A program made the position numbers and the translations under genes. From Candidatus Omnitrophota bacterium (lineage in GTDB: Bacteria > Omnitrophota > Omnitrophia > Omnitrophales > Aquincolibacteriaceae), in contig CAIJDY010000102.1 of the NCBI GenBank assembly GCA_903819565.1, forward strand, positions 1-42,091: a stretch of 42,091 nucleotides of DNA, in the 5' to 3' direction. Positions 16,429 to 24,916 of this stretch are shown one piece after another (position 1 is the stretch's first letter; each line of letters begins with the position of its first letter). The notes under the pieces were generated by a model. The model made no database searches and was not told the origin of the DNA. It saw nothing but the letters and a program-made list of their open reading frames with translations.

Positions 16429-18660
16429 TCAAGTGCCGAAGCCCAAAAATCTTCCGCCTTGAAATATCAAAAAAGCGACCACCCAAGCAAGCCCAAGACT
16501 GTATCCCACTGCGAACAACGTCCATTTCAGCGAGCCGAGTTCTCGATACATCACACCAAGCGTTCCTATGCATGGAATATAAATGAGCGTAAAAAACATG
16601 AATGCGAGCGCCGATAAAGGCGTCATTTCCTTCCTAAGAGCCTCTCGCAACCCTTCGCTGTCCGCCGCCGCATCGCCCCCCACCTGATACAGGACTCCGA
16701 AAGTGGAAACGACTATCTCTTTCGCGGCGATTCCGGTGATCAAAGCGATCCCGCCGCGCCAATCAAAACCCAGCGGACGGATGACCGGTTCTATCCACTG
16801 ACCCAGATGTCCCGCATAACTTTTCGATACCCGTTCTTTTTCTTTCCGGGCCTTGATCCCCGAGACCTCCGCCATCATGGCCTCCGCGGACTTCCGCTTC
16901 TGGGCCGCTCCGACCGATGTCGCGATCTTCGCTTCATAGCGGGTCTTCGTCTGTGCGATCGCCCGATCGAAATCCATGGAGTAATCGACGTTCCTCGGAA
17001 ATGCCGAAAGAAACCAAATGATCACCGAAGCCGCCAGAATAGTGCCACCGACCTTGCGAACGAAAACAGACCCTTTTTCCCACATGTGAATCATCACACT
17101 CTTAAAAAGCGGCCAGCGATAAGGAGGCAGCTCCATCACAAAGGGGGCCGTTTCGCCTTTGAAGATTGTCCGGCGGAAAAGTTGGCCGACCAGAATGGCG
17201 AGTACAAGTCCCGTCACGTAGATCCCAAAGATAAGGTTGCCCGCTTGTTGCGGGAAAAAGGCCCCGGCCAACAGAATATAAACGGGCAGCCGCGCGCTAC
17301 AGCTGACAAGTGGATTGATCAGGATGGTGAGCATACGATCGGATTTATTTTCCAAGGCCCGCGCGGCCATAATGGCCGGCACGTTGCAACCGAACCCCAT
17401 CACCATGGGGATAAACGATTTTCCGTGTAACCCTAGGGTGTGCATAATCCGGTCCATAATGAATGCGGCGCGTGCCATATACCCCGTATCTTCAAAAAGG
17501 GAGATAAAGAAAAAAAGGATCAGGATATTCGGAAGAAATACCAGCACCCCCCCCACCCCCGACACGATGCCGTCCACCACCAGCGCCTTCAACAATCCCT
17601 CCGGCATGACGCCGTTAAGAAAAGTCGCCAACAAGCCTACCCCGGAATCGATCCAATCCATCGGATAAGCACCTAACTTAAAGGTTGTCTGGAACATCAA
17701 CCATAGAAATCCGACAAGAATGGGAATCCCCAATAAACGATTGGTGACAATCTTGTCGATCTTGTCCGAAAGAGAGCGCCGGCCAGCGGCTTTTTCGTGA
17801 AAAACCTCCAGCAAAAGCCCCTTGATGAAACCGTACCGCCGGTCGGCCAACAAGATCTCCGACTCTTCGTGCAGGATCGTTTCGATATGTTTGTGACTTT
17901 TTTCAAGCTGCTCCAAGATTCCTTGGGCATTCGCGGAGGTTTTTTGTATATGCTCTTTGATACTCCCGTCATGTTCCAATAATTTGACCGAAAGCCAGCG
18001 CGTTGAATAGGCCGCCGTCAATGCCGGATCTTTTCGCATTTCCGCCTGGATCTTCCGAATCTCCTCCTCCACTTCGATCCCATAATTGATATGTAGGTGC
18101 CGTGACACAGGCTCTTCTTTTTCCGCGACTGCGACAATCTCTTTGAGAAGCTCCTGAAACCCAATGCCCCGGTTGCCCACCATGCTCACCACAGGCATTC
18201 CCAAAAGCTTGGCCAATAATTCCTTATCTACCGAAAGACCCTTATGTTCCGCTTCATCCGACATGTTGAGCGCAATCACGGCCCTCGCGCCCAGTTCGAT
18301 CAGCTGCGTCGTTAAATAAAGGTTCCGGTCCAGATTGGTAGAGTCGACCACATTCACCACGACATCCGGCCGCTCTTTAATGATGTAATCCCGGGCCACT
18401 ATCTCTTCCATGGAGTAAGCCGTCAAGCTATAAGTGCCCGGCAGATCGACGAACTCGATCTGATATGGGCCGAAGTTCGCGTGGCCGATCTTTTTCTCGA
18501 CCGTGACGCCCGCCCAATTCCCGACATGCTGGTTCCCTCCGGTCAATTCATTAAAGATACAGCTCTTTCCGGAATTGGGGTTTCCGCAAAGACCGACCTT
18601 GAGGATCTTTTTTTTATCTTCTGCCACCCAATTCTTCGCTTTAAGCGCTTGTGTCGACAT
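16429..18660 (-). CDS. feoB: Ferrous iron transporter FeoB
   Basis: A full-length (743 residues) Fe(II) transporter with an N-terminal G domain. G1 is GNPNSGKS (residues 26-33), the switch region GGNQHVGNWAGVTVE follows, G3 is DLPG (72-75) and G4 is NMSD. Then come the regulatory helical domain (about 175-280) and the membrane part with Gate motifs, including MGFGCNVPAIMAARALENKSDR and the SCSARLPVYILL helix, whose Cys lies on the proposed iron path. The C terminus ends FQGGRFLGFGT. The ATG follows the feoA stop immediately. It sits inside the fur-feoA-feoA-feoB operon, so expression should respond to iron through Fur. Confidence 0.97.
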   Translation of the reverse strand: MSTQALKAKNWVAEDKKKILKVGLCGNPNSGKSCIFNELTGGNQHVGNWAGVTVEKKIGHANFGPYQIEFVDLPGTYSLTAYSMEEIVARDYIIKERPDVVVNVVDSTNLDRNLYLTTQLIELGARAVIALNMSDEAEHKGLSVDKELLAKLLGMPVVSMVGNRGIGFQELLKEIVAVAEKEEPVSRHLHINYGIEVEEEIRKIQAEMRKDPALTAAYSTRWLSVKLLEHDGSIKEHIQKTSANAQGILEQLEKSHKHIETILHEESEILLADRRYGFIKGLLLEVFHEKAAGRRSLSDKIDKIVTNRLLGIPILVGFLWLMFQTTFKLGAYPMDWIDSGVGLLATFLNGVMPEGLLKALVVDGIVSGVGGVLVFLPNILILFFFISLFEDTGYMARAAFIMDRIMHTLGLHGKSFIPMVMGFGCNVPAIMAARALENKSDRMLTILINPLVSCSARLPVYILLAGAFFPQQAGNLIFGIYVTGLVLAILVGQLFRRTIFKGETAPFVMELPPYRWPLFKSVMIHMWEKGSVFVRKVGGTILAASVIIWFLSAFPRNVDYSMDFDRAIAQTKTRYEAKIATSVGAAQKRKSAEAMMAEVSGIKARKEKERVSKSYAGHLGQWIEPVIRPLGFDWRGGIALITGIAAKEIVVSTFGVLYQVGGDAAADSEGLREALRKEMTPLSALAFMFFTLIYIPCIGTLGVMYRELGSLKWTLFAVGYSLGLAWVVAFLIFQGGRFLGFGT

Positions 18661-18894
18661 TCAATTTTTCCCTTCGTGAAGAGCGATGTGAATATGATGA
18701 GCGACCTTCCGATCGATCGCGATCCTGGCCCCCGAAAGCCCGACGATCAAATGGTCCCCGACGGCACGCTGGATCATTTCAACGGTGCGTCCGAAAACAA
18801 ACCCGAGCCCTGAAAGATACTGTCGCATCTTCGGCTGACCGGTCAGCAGGACCACTTGGGCCTTTTCACCGATCCCCAATAAGGTAAGCGTCAT
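18661..18894 (-). CDS. feoA: FeoA-family protein (proximal to feoB)
   Basis: A 77-residue SH3-like FeoA domain protein thought to act on FeoB at the inner face of the membrane. Typical elements are QVVLLTGQPKMRQYLSGLGF, FGRTVEMIQRAVGDHLIVG and the final SGARIAIDRKVAHHIHI. Its ribosome binding site (GGGAGG) lies within the last codons of the upstream feoA, and its stop TGA directly abuts the feoB ATG, so translation of all three is probably coupled. Confidence 0.9.
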   Translation of the reverse strand: MTLTLLGIGEKAQVVLLTGQPKMRQYLSGLGFVFGRTVEMIQRAVGDHLIVGLSGARIAIDRKVAHHIHIALHEGKN

Positions 18895-18900
18895 TTCTTT

Positions 18901-19143
18901 TCAACCTCCCTGCATTCGTTCCACCTGAACATCATTCGCTTCCTCGCGCCGCAACGATAAATGGTAACCTTTCAGGACCAACTCCATGGGATCCCCCAGG
19001 GGGGCGACCTTCTCGACATAAAGCTCGGTCCCTTTCACAAATCCCATTTCCAGTAATCGTTTCTTGATCGCCCGCTCGCCCGTAACCTTGACGATGCGGC
19101 ACTTTCCGCTCACTTCAAGTTCACTTAGCTTCATGGTTCTCAT
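18901..19143 (-). CDS. feoA: FeoA-family protein (proximal to fur)
   Basis: An 80-residue FeoA domain protein: MKLSELEVSGKCRIVKVTGE, then KKRLLEMGFVKGTELYVEKVAPLGDPMEL and KGYHLSLRREEANDVQVE. The RLLEMGFVKGTEL core is the classical FeoA signature, and this copy is more canonical than the one next to feoB. ATG 19143 is chosen because GGAGG lies seven bases upstream; this makes the gene overlap the end of fur by 23 bases. Two FeoA proteins with one FeoB is a known arrangement in anaerobes. Confidence 0.92.
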   Translation of the reverse strand: MRTMKLSELEVSGKCRIVKVTGERAIKKRLLEMGFVKGTELYVEKVAPLGDPMELVLKGYHLSLRREEANDVQVERMQGG

Positions 19144-19636
19144 GAACGGCCCTCCTCGCGCCCTTTTCCACGTTATTCGAGCACCGGGCACACTCGACAA
19201 ATAACCGGTGATCATGGTAGATCAGCTTGCACCGGTGTTTCTCGCAAAGTTTTTGTTGCAAAGCCTCAAAGGCTTCGCTCCTAAATTCGACGATCGTTCC
19301 ACAATGGACACAGATCATGTGGTCATGATGGCCCCCGGCTTCCATGTTTTCAAAATACTCCCGCTTACCTTCCCCAGCGGACTTTTGAACCCTCCCGGCT
19401 TCTAGCAGCAACGGAAGATTCCGGTAAACAGTGTCGCGGGAGATCGGCAACCCCTTCGCCTTGAACCGCTCAAACAGTTCGTCAGCATCAAAATGATTAT
19501 TCATCGAGGCGACCTCTTCGTAGATCTTCTGCCGTTCCAGGGTGACTTTGAGGCCTTTCTTTTTAAGAAGCTCCGCAAAGGCCGCCTCACCCCCGCCCCT
19601 CCCTTTCCCCAAAGATCGTTTTCGTCCTGTTCTCAC
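19121..19636 (-). CDS. fur: Fur-family iron-responsive repressor
   Basis: A 171-residue Fur-family regulator. The winged helix spans about residues 20-95 (LKVTLERQKIYEEVASMNNHFDADELFERF and GLPISRDTVYRNLPLLLEAG). The dimer/metal domain has HHDHMICVHCGTIVEF and ECARC, giving the two CxxC pairs of a structural zinc site plus the His-rich regulatory site. It starts at GTG 19636 behind GGAGGGG. The position at the head of the feo operon, overlapping feoA, points to iron-dependent autoregulation together with Fe(II) uptake. Zur or PerR specificity cannot be excluded by sequence alone, but the context favours iron. Confidence 0.9.
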   Translation of the reverse strand: MRTGRKRSLGKGRGGGEAAFAELLKKKGLKVTLERQKIYEEVASMNNHFDADELFERFKAKGLPISRDTVYRNLPLLLEAGRVQKSAGEGKREYFENMEAGGHHDHMICVHCGTIVEFRSEAFEALQQKLCEKHRCKLIYHDHRLFVECARCSNNVEKGARRAVHENHEAK

Positions 19637-19654
19637 GGAACCCCTCCAGCCTTT

Positions 19655-19679
19655 TTAATGAAGATTATTTCTCAATTAA
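19655..19679. promoter_or_regulatory. Imperfect dyad upstream of fur, candidate Fur operator
   Basis: A 25-bp AT-rich dyad on the minus strand: left arm TTAATTGAGA, five-base centre, right arm TCTTCATTAA; eight of ten positions in each arm are complementary. It lies between the predicted transcription start and the fur ribosome binding site. It is not a textbook GATAATGATAATCATTATC box, but its composition, symmetry and place fit a Fur operator. Confidence 0.45.
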
Positions 19680-19697
19680 GATTTAATCCTATTTATG

Positions 19698-19726
19698 AGG
19701 ATAGCAGGAAAGAGAACGCCTGTCAA
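19698..19726 (-). promoter_or_regulatory. Predicted sigma70-type promoter of the fur-feo operon
   Basis: On the minus strand TTGACA (19726-19721) and TATCCT (19703-19698) with a 17-base spacer. The start of transcription would fall near 19691, upstream of the AT-rich dyad and about 55 bases before the fur GTG. Confidence 0.65.
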
Positions 19727-19766
19727 TGTCCCTTCGGGGAGGAGGGTTCTGCAGCTTGGCGCCGGC

Positions 19767-20036
19767 TCAAAATTTCAATAAAGCAGCGAGACCGAGCGCC
19801 GCGCTCAACAAAGCCAGAAAAAACCCCAAATACGCCGTATTCCTCACTTCGCGCGCCTCATCGATCGGCAGGACCTTCCAATTGAACCGTTCCATGATCC
19901 ATTGATAAAGGCCGATCGAACGCCGCGGCCAAATCGCCGAAAGAATGCCCAGCGCGAACCCTAAAATACCGAGCGCCATGAAAATAACCTTAGGCGACAG
20001 ACAACAACACGAAAGCCTCATGAGCGGACACTGCAT
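19767..20036 (-). CDS. Small two-helix membrane protein, unknown
   Basis: An 89-residue protein not recognised as a named family. It starts at ATG 20036 behind an excellent AAAGGAGG. After a Cys-rich N-terminal end (SCCCLSP) it has a membrane helix (about residues 18-35, FMALGILGFALGILSAIW), a central soluble part (ERFNWKVLPIDEAREVRNT) and a second helix (about 69-87). It sits 40 bases upstream of the fur promoter with its own start region next to a palindromic repeat. No function is proposed. Confidence 0.7.
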   Translation of the reverse strand: MQCPLMRLSCCCLSPKVIFMALGILGFALGILSAIWPRRSIGLYQWIMERFNWKVLPIDEAREVRNTAYLGFFLALLSAALGLAALLKF

Positions 20037-20051
20037 GGCGAACCTCCTTTT

Positions 20052-20140
20052 TTAGCGTATAGCGAATAGGGCTTAGGGTATAGAAAAATCCGCTCTTGCT
20101 TTACCTACCCGCTAAACCCTATACGCTAATCGCTATTTTT
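20052..20140. repeat. Imperfect inverted repeat of GCGTATAG/AGGGTTTAG type
   Basis: The left arm (20052-20083) contains TTAGCGTATAGCGAATAGG and TTAGGGTATAG. The right arm (20111-20140), read on the other strand, contains TAGCGATTAGCGTATAGGG and TTTAG. The arms can fold into a long imperfect hairpin with a loop of about 27 bases. It lies between the end of the helicase gene and the start of the small membrane protein, both on the minus strand. It looks like a dispersed intergenic palindromic element; a T-run follows the right arm on the plus strand. Confidence 0.65.
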
Positions 20141-22173
20141 TTACTCCCAGGCGCTTTGATAACCGTTCACGGACTCCACATAGCGGAGCAGGTCGTCGAA
20201 AAAAGAAAGATTGGAAAGCGTCGCGCTGTCGCCGATCACGATCAGCTTGCGGCGGGCCCGGGTCATCGCGACGTTCATGCGGCGGGTGTCCGTCAAAAAA
20301 CCCAGCTGCCCCTCGCGGTTCGACCGCACCAGCGAAACGATCACGGCCTCTTTCTCGCGTCCCTGGAACGCGTCGACACTGTCGATCTCCAGCGCGCTCA
20401 GTTCCCCGGGTCCCCTTGCTCTCCCAGGATCATGCCGGTCAACAACTTCACCTGCGCGCTGTAAGGACTGATCAGCCCGATCTCCGACGGAGGGACGCCG
20501 GCCTTGAGCAATCGCTTCATCTCCCCGATCACGATCCTGGCTTCATGCGCGTTGTAAGAGCTCGCGGTCCCTTCTTCGGTCTCCTCTTCATGCCCCGACC
20601 CGGCGGTATCCAGAAAAATAAAAGGCGTCGCGTCAATGTCCTGGGCTTTTATATAAGGAAGATCGTGCAAGGTATGGCGCGCCACGGAAGGATCGGCCTT
20701 GAGCGCGCCGTCATAGAACTCTTTGGATGAAAAATCCATAATGTGTTCGTGCATGCGGTATTGCCTTTCCAGCCGCACCTTGGAGGTCCCGTCCAGCGCG
20801 TCGTGCAGCCGTTCGAAAAGCGTGTACGTCAGCCCTTTTTTACCGTGCTGCGGACACTGGACCGTGGGAGGAAGCTGGCAATGGTCGCCGGCCATCACCA
20901 CTTTTCCGGCATGAAGGACCGGAAGCCACGTGCTCGGCTCGGTCCCCTGCGTCGCTTCGTCGATGATCACCCAGTCGAACGCCTTCGCCTTGATCAACGG
21001 GTCGCCGCAGCCCGTGTGCGTGGCCACGATCACGTCCGAAGCGTTCCAGACCTGTTTGAAGATCTGCGTGCGCAGGTCCCGGTTGTCGTCCCGGAGCTTG
21101 TCGATCTCGTCCCGCATGCCGCGCCGCTCTTCCCACGACATCACGCGGCGGTCCTGCCGCCGTTCCTTCTGCCGGGCGAACTGCTCCAGCTTCGCCTCGT
21201 TCTCATCGATCATTTTGGCATAAGGATGTTTGGCGAGCTTATAACTCAAGGTGTGTTCGCGGATCCGTTCGGAGATGCGCGCCGGCTGTCCCAGGCGGGT
21301 GACCGGGATCTCTTTTTCCACAAGACATTCCACCAGATAATCGCAGGCGGCATTGCTCGGAGCGGAAACAAGGACCGCTTCCCCGCGCTTGGTCGCCTGG
21401 TGGATGATCTCTGTCAGCACGCGCGTCTTTCCGGTCCCGGGCGGGCCGTGGATCAGCAGAACATCTTCGGCCTCCGCCGCCATGCAGACCGCTTTCTTCT
21501 GATCGTCATTGAGCGTCCGGTCGAGGAATTCCGTTTTCTCCGGCACGACAGGATCCCGGAAGCGCGGCTTCTTGAGCCCGAGGCTGAGGTCCCGGAAATA
21601 AGCGAGGCGGGAATGTTCCGCCTGCCGGACCGCCTGCAGCGCGTCATACATGCGCTGGTAGGTCGTGCGGTTCTCCGTCAGGTTCAGCTGAAAACTTTTT
21701 TCGCGGCTCACCCATTCCGGGATCCGGCCGCTGAACGCGACCGTGATCCTCCAGCGGTCTTTTTCATAGACCGACCCGTTCGGGCACTCGGACCCCGGTG
21801 TCTGGAAACCGGACAACGAGACCACGTCCCCGACGTTCAGGGAATAACGCGGCAACGGACGGTTGCTCTGAAAAGCGAAGGTCAGCAGTTTCTGGCCGGA
21901 AGGATTGAAATGGGTCTCCAAAAGTTCAAGCCGGAAAAGGGCTTTTCCCCTTCGTTCCCTTTCTTCCGGACGCCGCTCGAGGATCTCGCTCCGGTAGCGG
22001 GCGCGTTCTTCGCGCTCTTCGTCGCGGAGCAGGCGCGTCAGATGAAGAAAATGCTTTTCGGTGACCGCCTCGTCGCCGACCCAGACCTTCCGTTCCTCTT
22101 TCTTGTCGGGCCGCGGAAGCGGCGGGAGCACCGGCTTTTTTTTATGCGGCCGGTCGCGGTAGGTGTGCGCCAT
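20141..22173 (-). CDS. Upf1/SMUBP2-like SF1 helicase, frameshifted near its C terminus
   Basis: DNA/RNA helicase of superfamily 1B. From ATG 22173 (MAHTYRDRPHKKK) the first frame gives 591 residues: a charged N-terminal region, an OB-like part (about 80-165), Walker A GPPGTGKT (243-250), DEATQ (motif II), GDHCQLPP (motif III) and LERQYRMHEHIM (motif IV), ending prematurely in GEQGDPGN at 20398. The next frame continues without a gap: ELSALEIDSVDAFQGREKEA (motif V) and RRMNVAMTRARRKLIVIGD (motif VI), to 20141. Joining needs one extra G in the run GGGGACCCGGGG (about 20406-20418 on the plus strand), giving about 677 residues. Either a base is missing in the assembly, the gene is recently broken, or a -1 shift occurs. 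The ATG lies 11 bases after the YjbQ stop and lacks a clear ribosome binding site. Confidence 0.85.
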
Positions 22174-22184
22174 GTCGGAGGGAA

Positions 22185-22601
22185 TTATTCCCCGAGGATC
22201 TTCACGATGACGCGCTTCCGTCTTCGTCCGTCGAATTCGGCATAAAAGATCTGTTCCCACGTCCCGAAATCCAGCTCGCCGCCCGTGATGGCCACCACGA
22301 CCTCGCGGCCGAAAAGCTGGCGCTTCACGTGCGAATCCCCGTTGTCCTCGCCGGTCTGGTGATGGCGGTACCCCCGGAGGTCGTACGGCGCGAGACGCTC
22401 GAGAAATGCATCGAAATCCTGGATCAGTCCCGGCTCGTCGTCGTTGATGTAGACGCTGGCGGTAATGTGCATGGGATTCACCAGGCAAAGCCCCTCTTTG
22501 ACCCCGCTTTTGCGGACCGCCGCTTCGACCTGGGGCGTGATATTGATGTACGCGCGCTTTTCCTTCGTCTCGAACCAAAGATATTCCGTATGTGTTTTCA
22601 T
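22185..22601 (-). CDS. YjbQ/UPF0047-family protein
   Basis: A 138-residue protein of the YjbQ (UPF0047) family. Members have weak thiamine-phosphate synthase activity, but their main role is not settled. Family landmarks: [20 protein letters not shown], the [24 protein letters not shown] stretch with its conserved His residues, [22 protein letters not shown] at the end. The start at ATG 22601 has GGAGGG five bases upstream and lies 17 bases after the GT-C gene. It is probably co-transcribed with the GT-C gene and the helicase. Confidence 0.93.
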   Translation of the reverse strand: MKTHTEYLWFETKEKRAYINITPQVEAAVRKSGVKEGLCLVNPMHITASVYINDDEPGLIQDFDAFLERLAPYDLRGYRHHQTGEDNGDSHVKRQLFGREVVVAITGGELDFGTWEQIFYAEFDGRRRKRVIVKILGE

Positions 22602-22618
22602 GGACCCTCCGGGCGTTT

Positions 22619-24388
22619 TCAGCCGTACTTTTTTAACTTTTCGCCGATCGCTTTCTTTCCCGGATCCAGCGAAAGGATGTAAAAATAAAGACGGTTCATC
22701 AGGATGTTGATCGGGATGTCCCGGCTGAACGTTTCCGTCACGTCGGACTCGAGCTTCTTTTCGAACACCACATGAAAGTCCGCGCAAGGCTCGCGGATCA
22801 GGACCGGCAAAACTCCGGGAATTGCCGCGGGATTCCTCAGCGCGGCGATGTTGTAAGCGTTCTGGTAGGCCTCGCAACGGGCGAGGACCGACGCCGCGGG
22901 ATACCGCGTGATGAAAGCGAAGGTCCGGACCTCAGGGATCTTCTTTTGCTTGATCATTTGATACAGTTTCTGGAAACCTCTCATGTATTCCAGATGAAAG
23001 CCGCGCACGTCATAGAACACCTCGTCCACGTCGTAAGCCTCGAGCGCCGCGCAGATCTCCGCCTCGTTGATCGGATTTTTCCGTTCTTTTAGAAAGACTC
23101 CGTAAAACGCCAGAAAAAGAACGATCACAACCAGTCCCATGCCCGTCAGGATCCTCTGCTGCCAGATCGCGGAAAAGCTCTTGCCCGACAGCGCACGCCA
23201 TATTCCGGAAAAGCCCTCGATCCCCTCGGCGGCCGTGACCGCAAAAAAAGGCAGCAGGATCAGCGTGTGCCGCGACGGACCGTACGGCAGCTGCTTGCAG
23301 GGCACCATGCACCACCACGTCAGCAGCACAAACCCGAAAAAAATCCCGAGGAAACGGGTCTTCCTTTCCGGACCGGTAAAAAAGTTCACGATCCCCAAAA
23401 GGAACAGGCCGAAGAGCCCGACCGAGAAGATCTTGAAAAAGGGTTCCGCTTGTGGGAAAAAACCGGTTTTGGCTTCGAAGATCACGAAAAGATTCCCCAG
23501 ATAGAAGCGGAGGATCGTCATCCCGTTCGCGCCAAGGTCCCGGAACAGCGCGGGATCGAGGCCATATTGACCGAAAGCACCCAGGGCCCACTTCGTGTTG
23601 ACGGCGAACGCGCCGTATTGCGACTTCAGGAAAAAATACCACGTCGGAAAAATCAACGCGACATAAAAGAGCCCGCTGAAAAAAAGATTCCGCACCGTGA
23701 CGGCTTTGGGCCCGGTGTGAAAAAGATAAAAAAGGAGAAGCGCCGCGTAAAAAGCGGGCACGAAAAGCAGCGCCTGGTACTGCATGTGGCTGACGAGCGC
23801 GAGCACCCCGCCGATCAGCGCGGCCCTTTTGAGATCCAACCCTTCTTCGCGCAATTGGGTCACGAATAAAAGGAAGACGATCGCCGCCGCGAGCACCCCG
23901 ATGGCGTAACTGTGCATTTGCTTGGCGAAAGCGATGTTCTCCCAGGAACAAGCGACGAGCGCGAGCGCGAAAAAAGCCTTTGAGAAGGAAACTTTGTCGT
24001 ATTTGCGGTAGAACCCGACGAGCACGAAGAGCGCAAGGCATCCGGCCACGCACGACGGCAGACGCCCCCAGAACAGGATGTTCAGGTAACCCATGGACGG
24101 AGAAACCAGGAAGTAGGTGAACAAATACTGGAACGGGGCGTTCGTCAGGCACTGGGGAATAAAAAAAATATTGTGCTCCGCCTGCCCGCGGAAAAGCTGC
24201 TCCGCGATCCCCAGGTCGTCGGTGTGGCCGAAATGTCCGGTGAGCTGAAAAAAACGGGCCCAGACCCCCACGCCCAAAGCGAATCCGAACAGCCCGAGGG
24301 CCGCCGCGTGTTTCCGGAGCATGACACCGGTGTTGGCAAGGCATTCTTTGATGTTCATCATAGAGCGCTGGATCCGATCGTGTTTCAT
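22619..24388 (-). CDS. GT-C-type polytopic membrane protein, probable glycosyltransferase
   Basis: A 589-residue integral membrane protein with ten or more hydrophobic helices over residues 28-410 and a soluble C-terminal domain (about 440-589). After the first helix the loop has [20 protein letters not shown]; the paired Asp is the position where GT-C transferases (ArnT/PMT/GT39-like) keep catalytic acids. A second loop has [16 protein letters not shown]-like helices and [21 protein letters not shown]. No named family is certain. Lipid-linked sugar transfer to protein or envelope glycans is the likeliest class. It is followed closely by the YjbQ-family gene. No clear promoter is seen in the 40 bases between the upstream terminator and its ATG. 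Confidence 0.7.
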   Translation of the reverse strand: MKHDRIQRSMMNIKECLANTGVMLRKHAAALGLFGFALGVGVWARFFQLTGHFGHTDDLGIAEQLFRGQAEHNIFFIPQCLTNAPFQYLFTYFLVSPSMGYLNILFWGRLPSCVAGCLALFVLVGFYRKYDKVSFSKAFFALALVACSWENIAFAKQMHSYAIGVLAAAIVFLLFVTQLREEGLDLKRAALIGGVLALVSHMQYQALLFVPAFYAALLLFYLFHTGPKAVTVRNLFFSGLFYVALIFPTWYFFLKSQYGAFAVNTKWALGAFGQYGLDPALFRDLGANGMTILRFYLGNLFVIFEAKTGFFPQAEPFFKIFSVGLFGLFLLGIVNFFTGPERKTRFLGIFFGFVLLTWWCMVPCKQLPYGPSRHTLILLPFFAVTAAEGIEGFSGIWRALSGKSFSAIWQQRILTGMGLVVIVLFLAFYGVFLKERKNPINEAEICAALEAYDVDEVFYDVRGFHLEYMRGFQKLYQMIKQKKIPEVRTFAFITRYPAASVLARCEAYQNAYNIAALRNPAAIPGVLPVLIREPCADFHVVFEKKLESDVTETFSRDIPINILMNRLYFYILSLDPGKKAIGEKLKKYG

Positions 24389-24426
24389 TATCGCACCGAA
24401 CCACCCGGTTTAAAAATAAAAACGCC

Positions 24427-24465
24427 AAAAAAAACCGCCATTCCCTTCATGAGGAAATGGCGGTT
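24427..24465 (-). terminator. Rho-independent terminator after the TIGR04073-type gene
   Basis: AACCGCCATT (24433-24442) and AATGGCGGTT (24456-24465) form a perfect ten-base stem. Read on the minus strand, eight consecutive T residues follow the stem, overlapping its base. It ends transcription of the 24494-24850 gene and insulates the GT-C gene downstream. Confidence 0.85.
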
Positions 24466-24493
24466 CCCGGACGAAAACGCTGGTCCAACCCAT

Positions 24494-24850
24494 CTATTTC
24501 GTAAGAGGCTCCACGGTCTTGGTAAAGATCGTTTCCGGCTGTATCACGGGAGCGTAATTGTTCTTCCCCGGGAAAGGACAGGTGGCCATGTCGTAAAGAC
24601 CCACGGCCGCTCGCCGGATCGTGAATCCGGTCCCCCGGACGAGGTCGTAAACAAAGCCCGTCAGGTAATCGGGGCTTTTTTCGATCGAGGTCGGCAATTG
24701 CGTAATGTATTCCCCCCAGCACGTGGCAACGTTCGTCGCCCCGCGGGCAAATTTAGAAGCCGCTTTCGAGGCGTCCGGCATATCGGCCGCGATCCCGGAG
24801 ACGCTCATGATCAGCATCGCGATACTAAGGAACATCAGGAATTTTTTCAT
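24494..24850 (-). CDS. Exosortase system-associated protein, TIGR04073 type
   Basis: A 118-residue exported protein. A signal peptide (MKKFLMFLSIAMLIMSVSGI, cleavage near Ala-Ala-Asp, residue 22) precedes a mature part of KFARGATNVATCWGEYITQL, DYLTGFVYDLVRGTGFTIRR, AAVGLYDMATCPFPGKNNYA and VIQPETIF. This Arg-Gly...Gly-x-x...Arg...Gly-x-Tyr-Asp pattern is typical of the TIGR04073 family found in genomes with exosortase/PEP-CTERM-like sorting, mostly PVC-group bacteria and Omnitrophota. The molecular role is unknown. It is a single-gene unit: AAGGAG eight bases before the start, and a strong terminator behind. No exosortase gene is in the window. Confidence 0.85.
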   Translation of the reverse strand: MKKFLMFLSIAMLIMSVSGIAADMPDASKAASKFARGATNVATCWGEYITQLPTSIEKSPDYLTGFVYDLVRGTGFTIRRAAVGLYDMATCPFPGKNNYAPVIQPETIFTKTVEPLTK

Positions 24851-24916
24851 CAGGATCTCCTTTTTGAGTCATAAGAATACTTTACTCTGCTAAGCATCGG
24901 CCATTTCACGGCTTTT

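Noticed and set aside
20743-22245. A 500-codon plus-strand frame opposite the helicase
   Set aside because: The minus strand carries all SF1 helicase motifs. The plus-strand product is a composition artefact with no ribosome binding site.
23010-24428. A 472-codon minus-strand frame within the GT-C gene
   Set aside because: Arg/Pro-rich shifted-frame product of the hydrophobic membrane protein read in the neighbouring frame.
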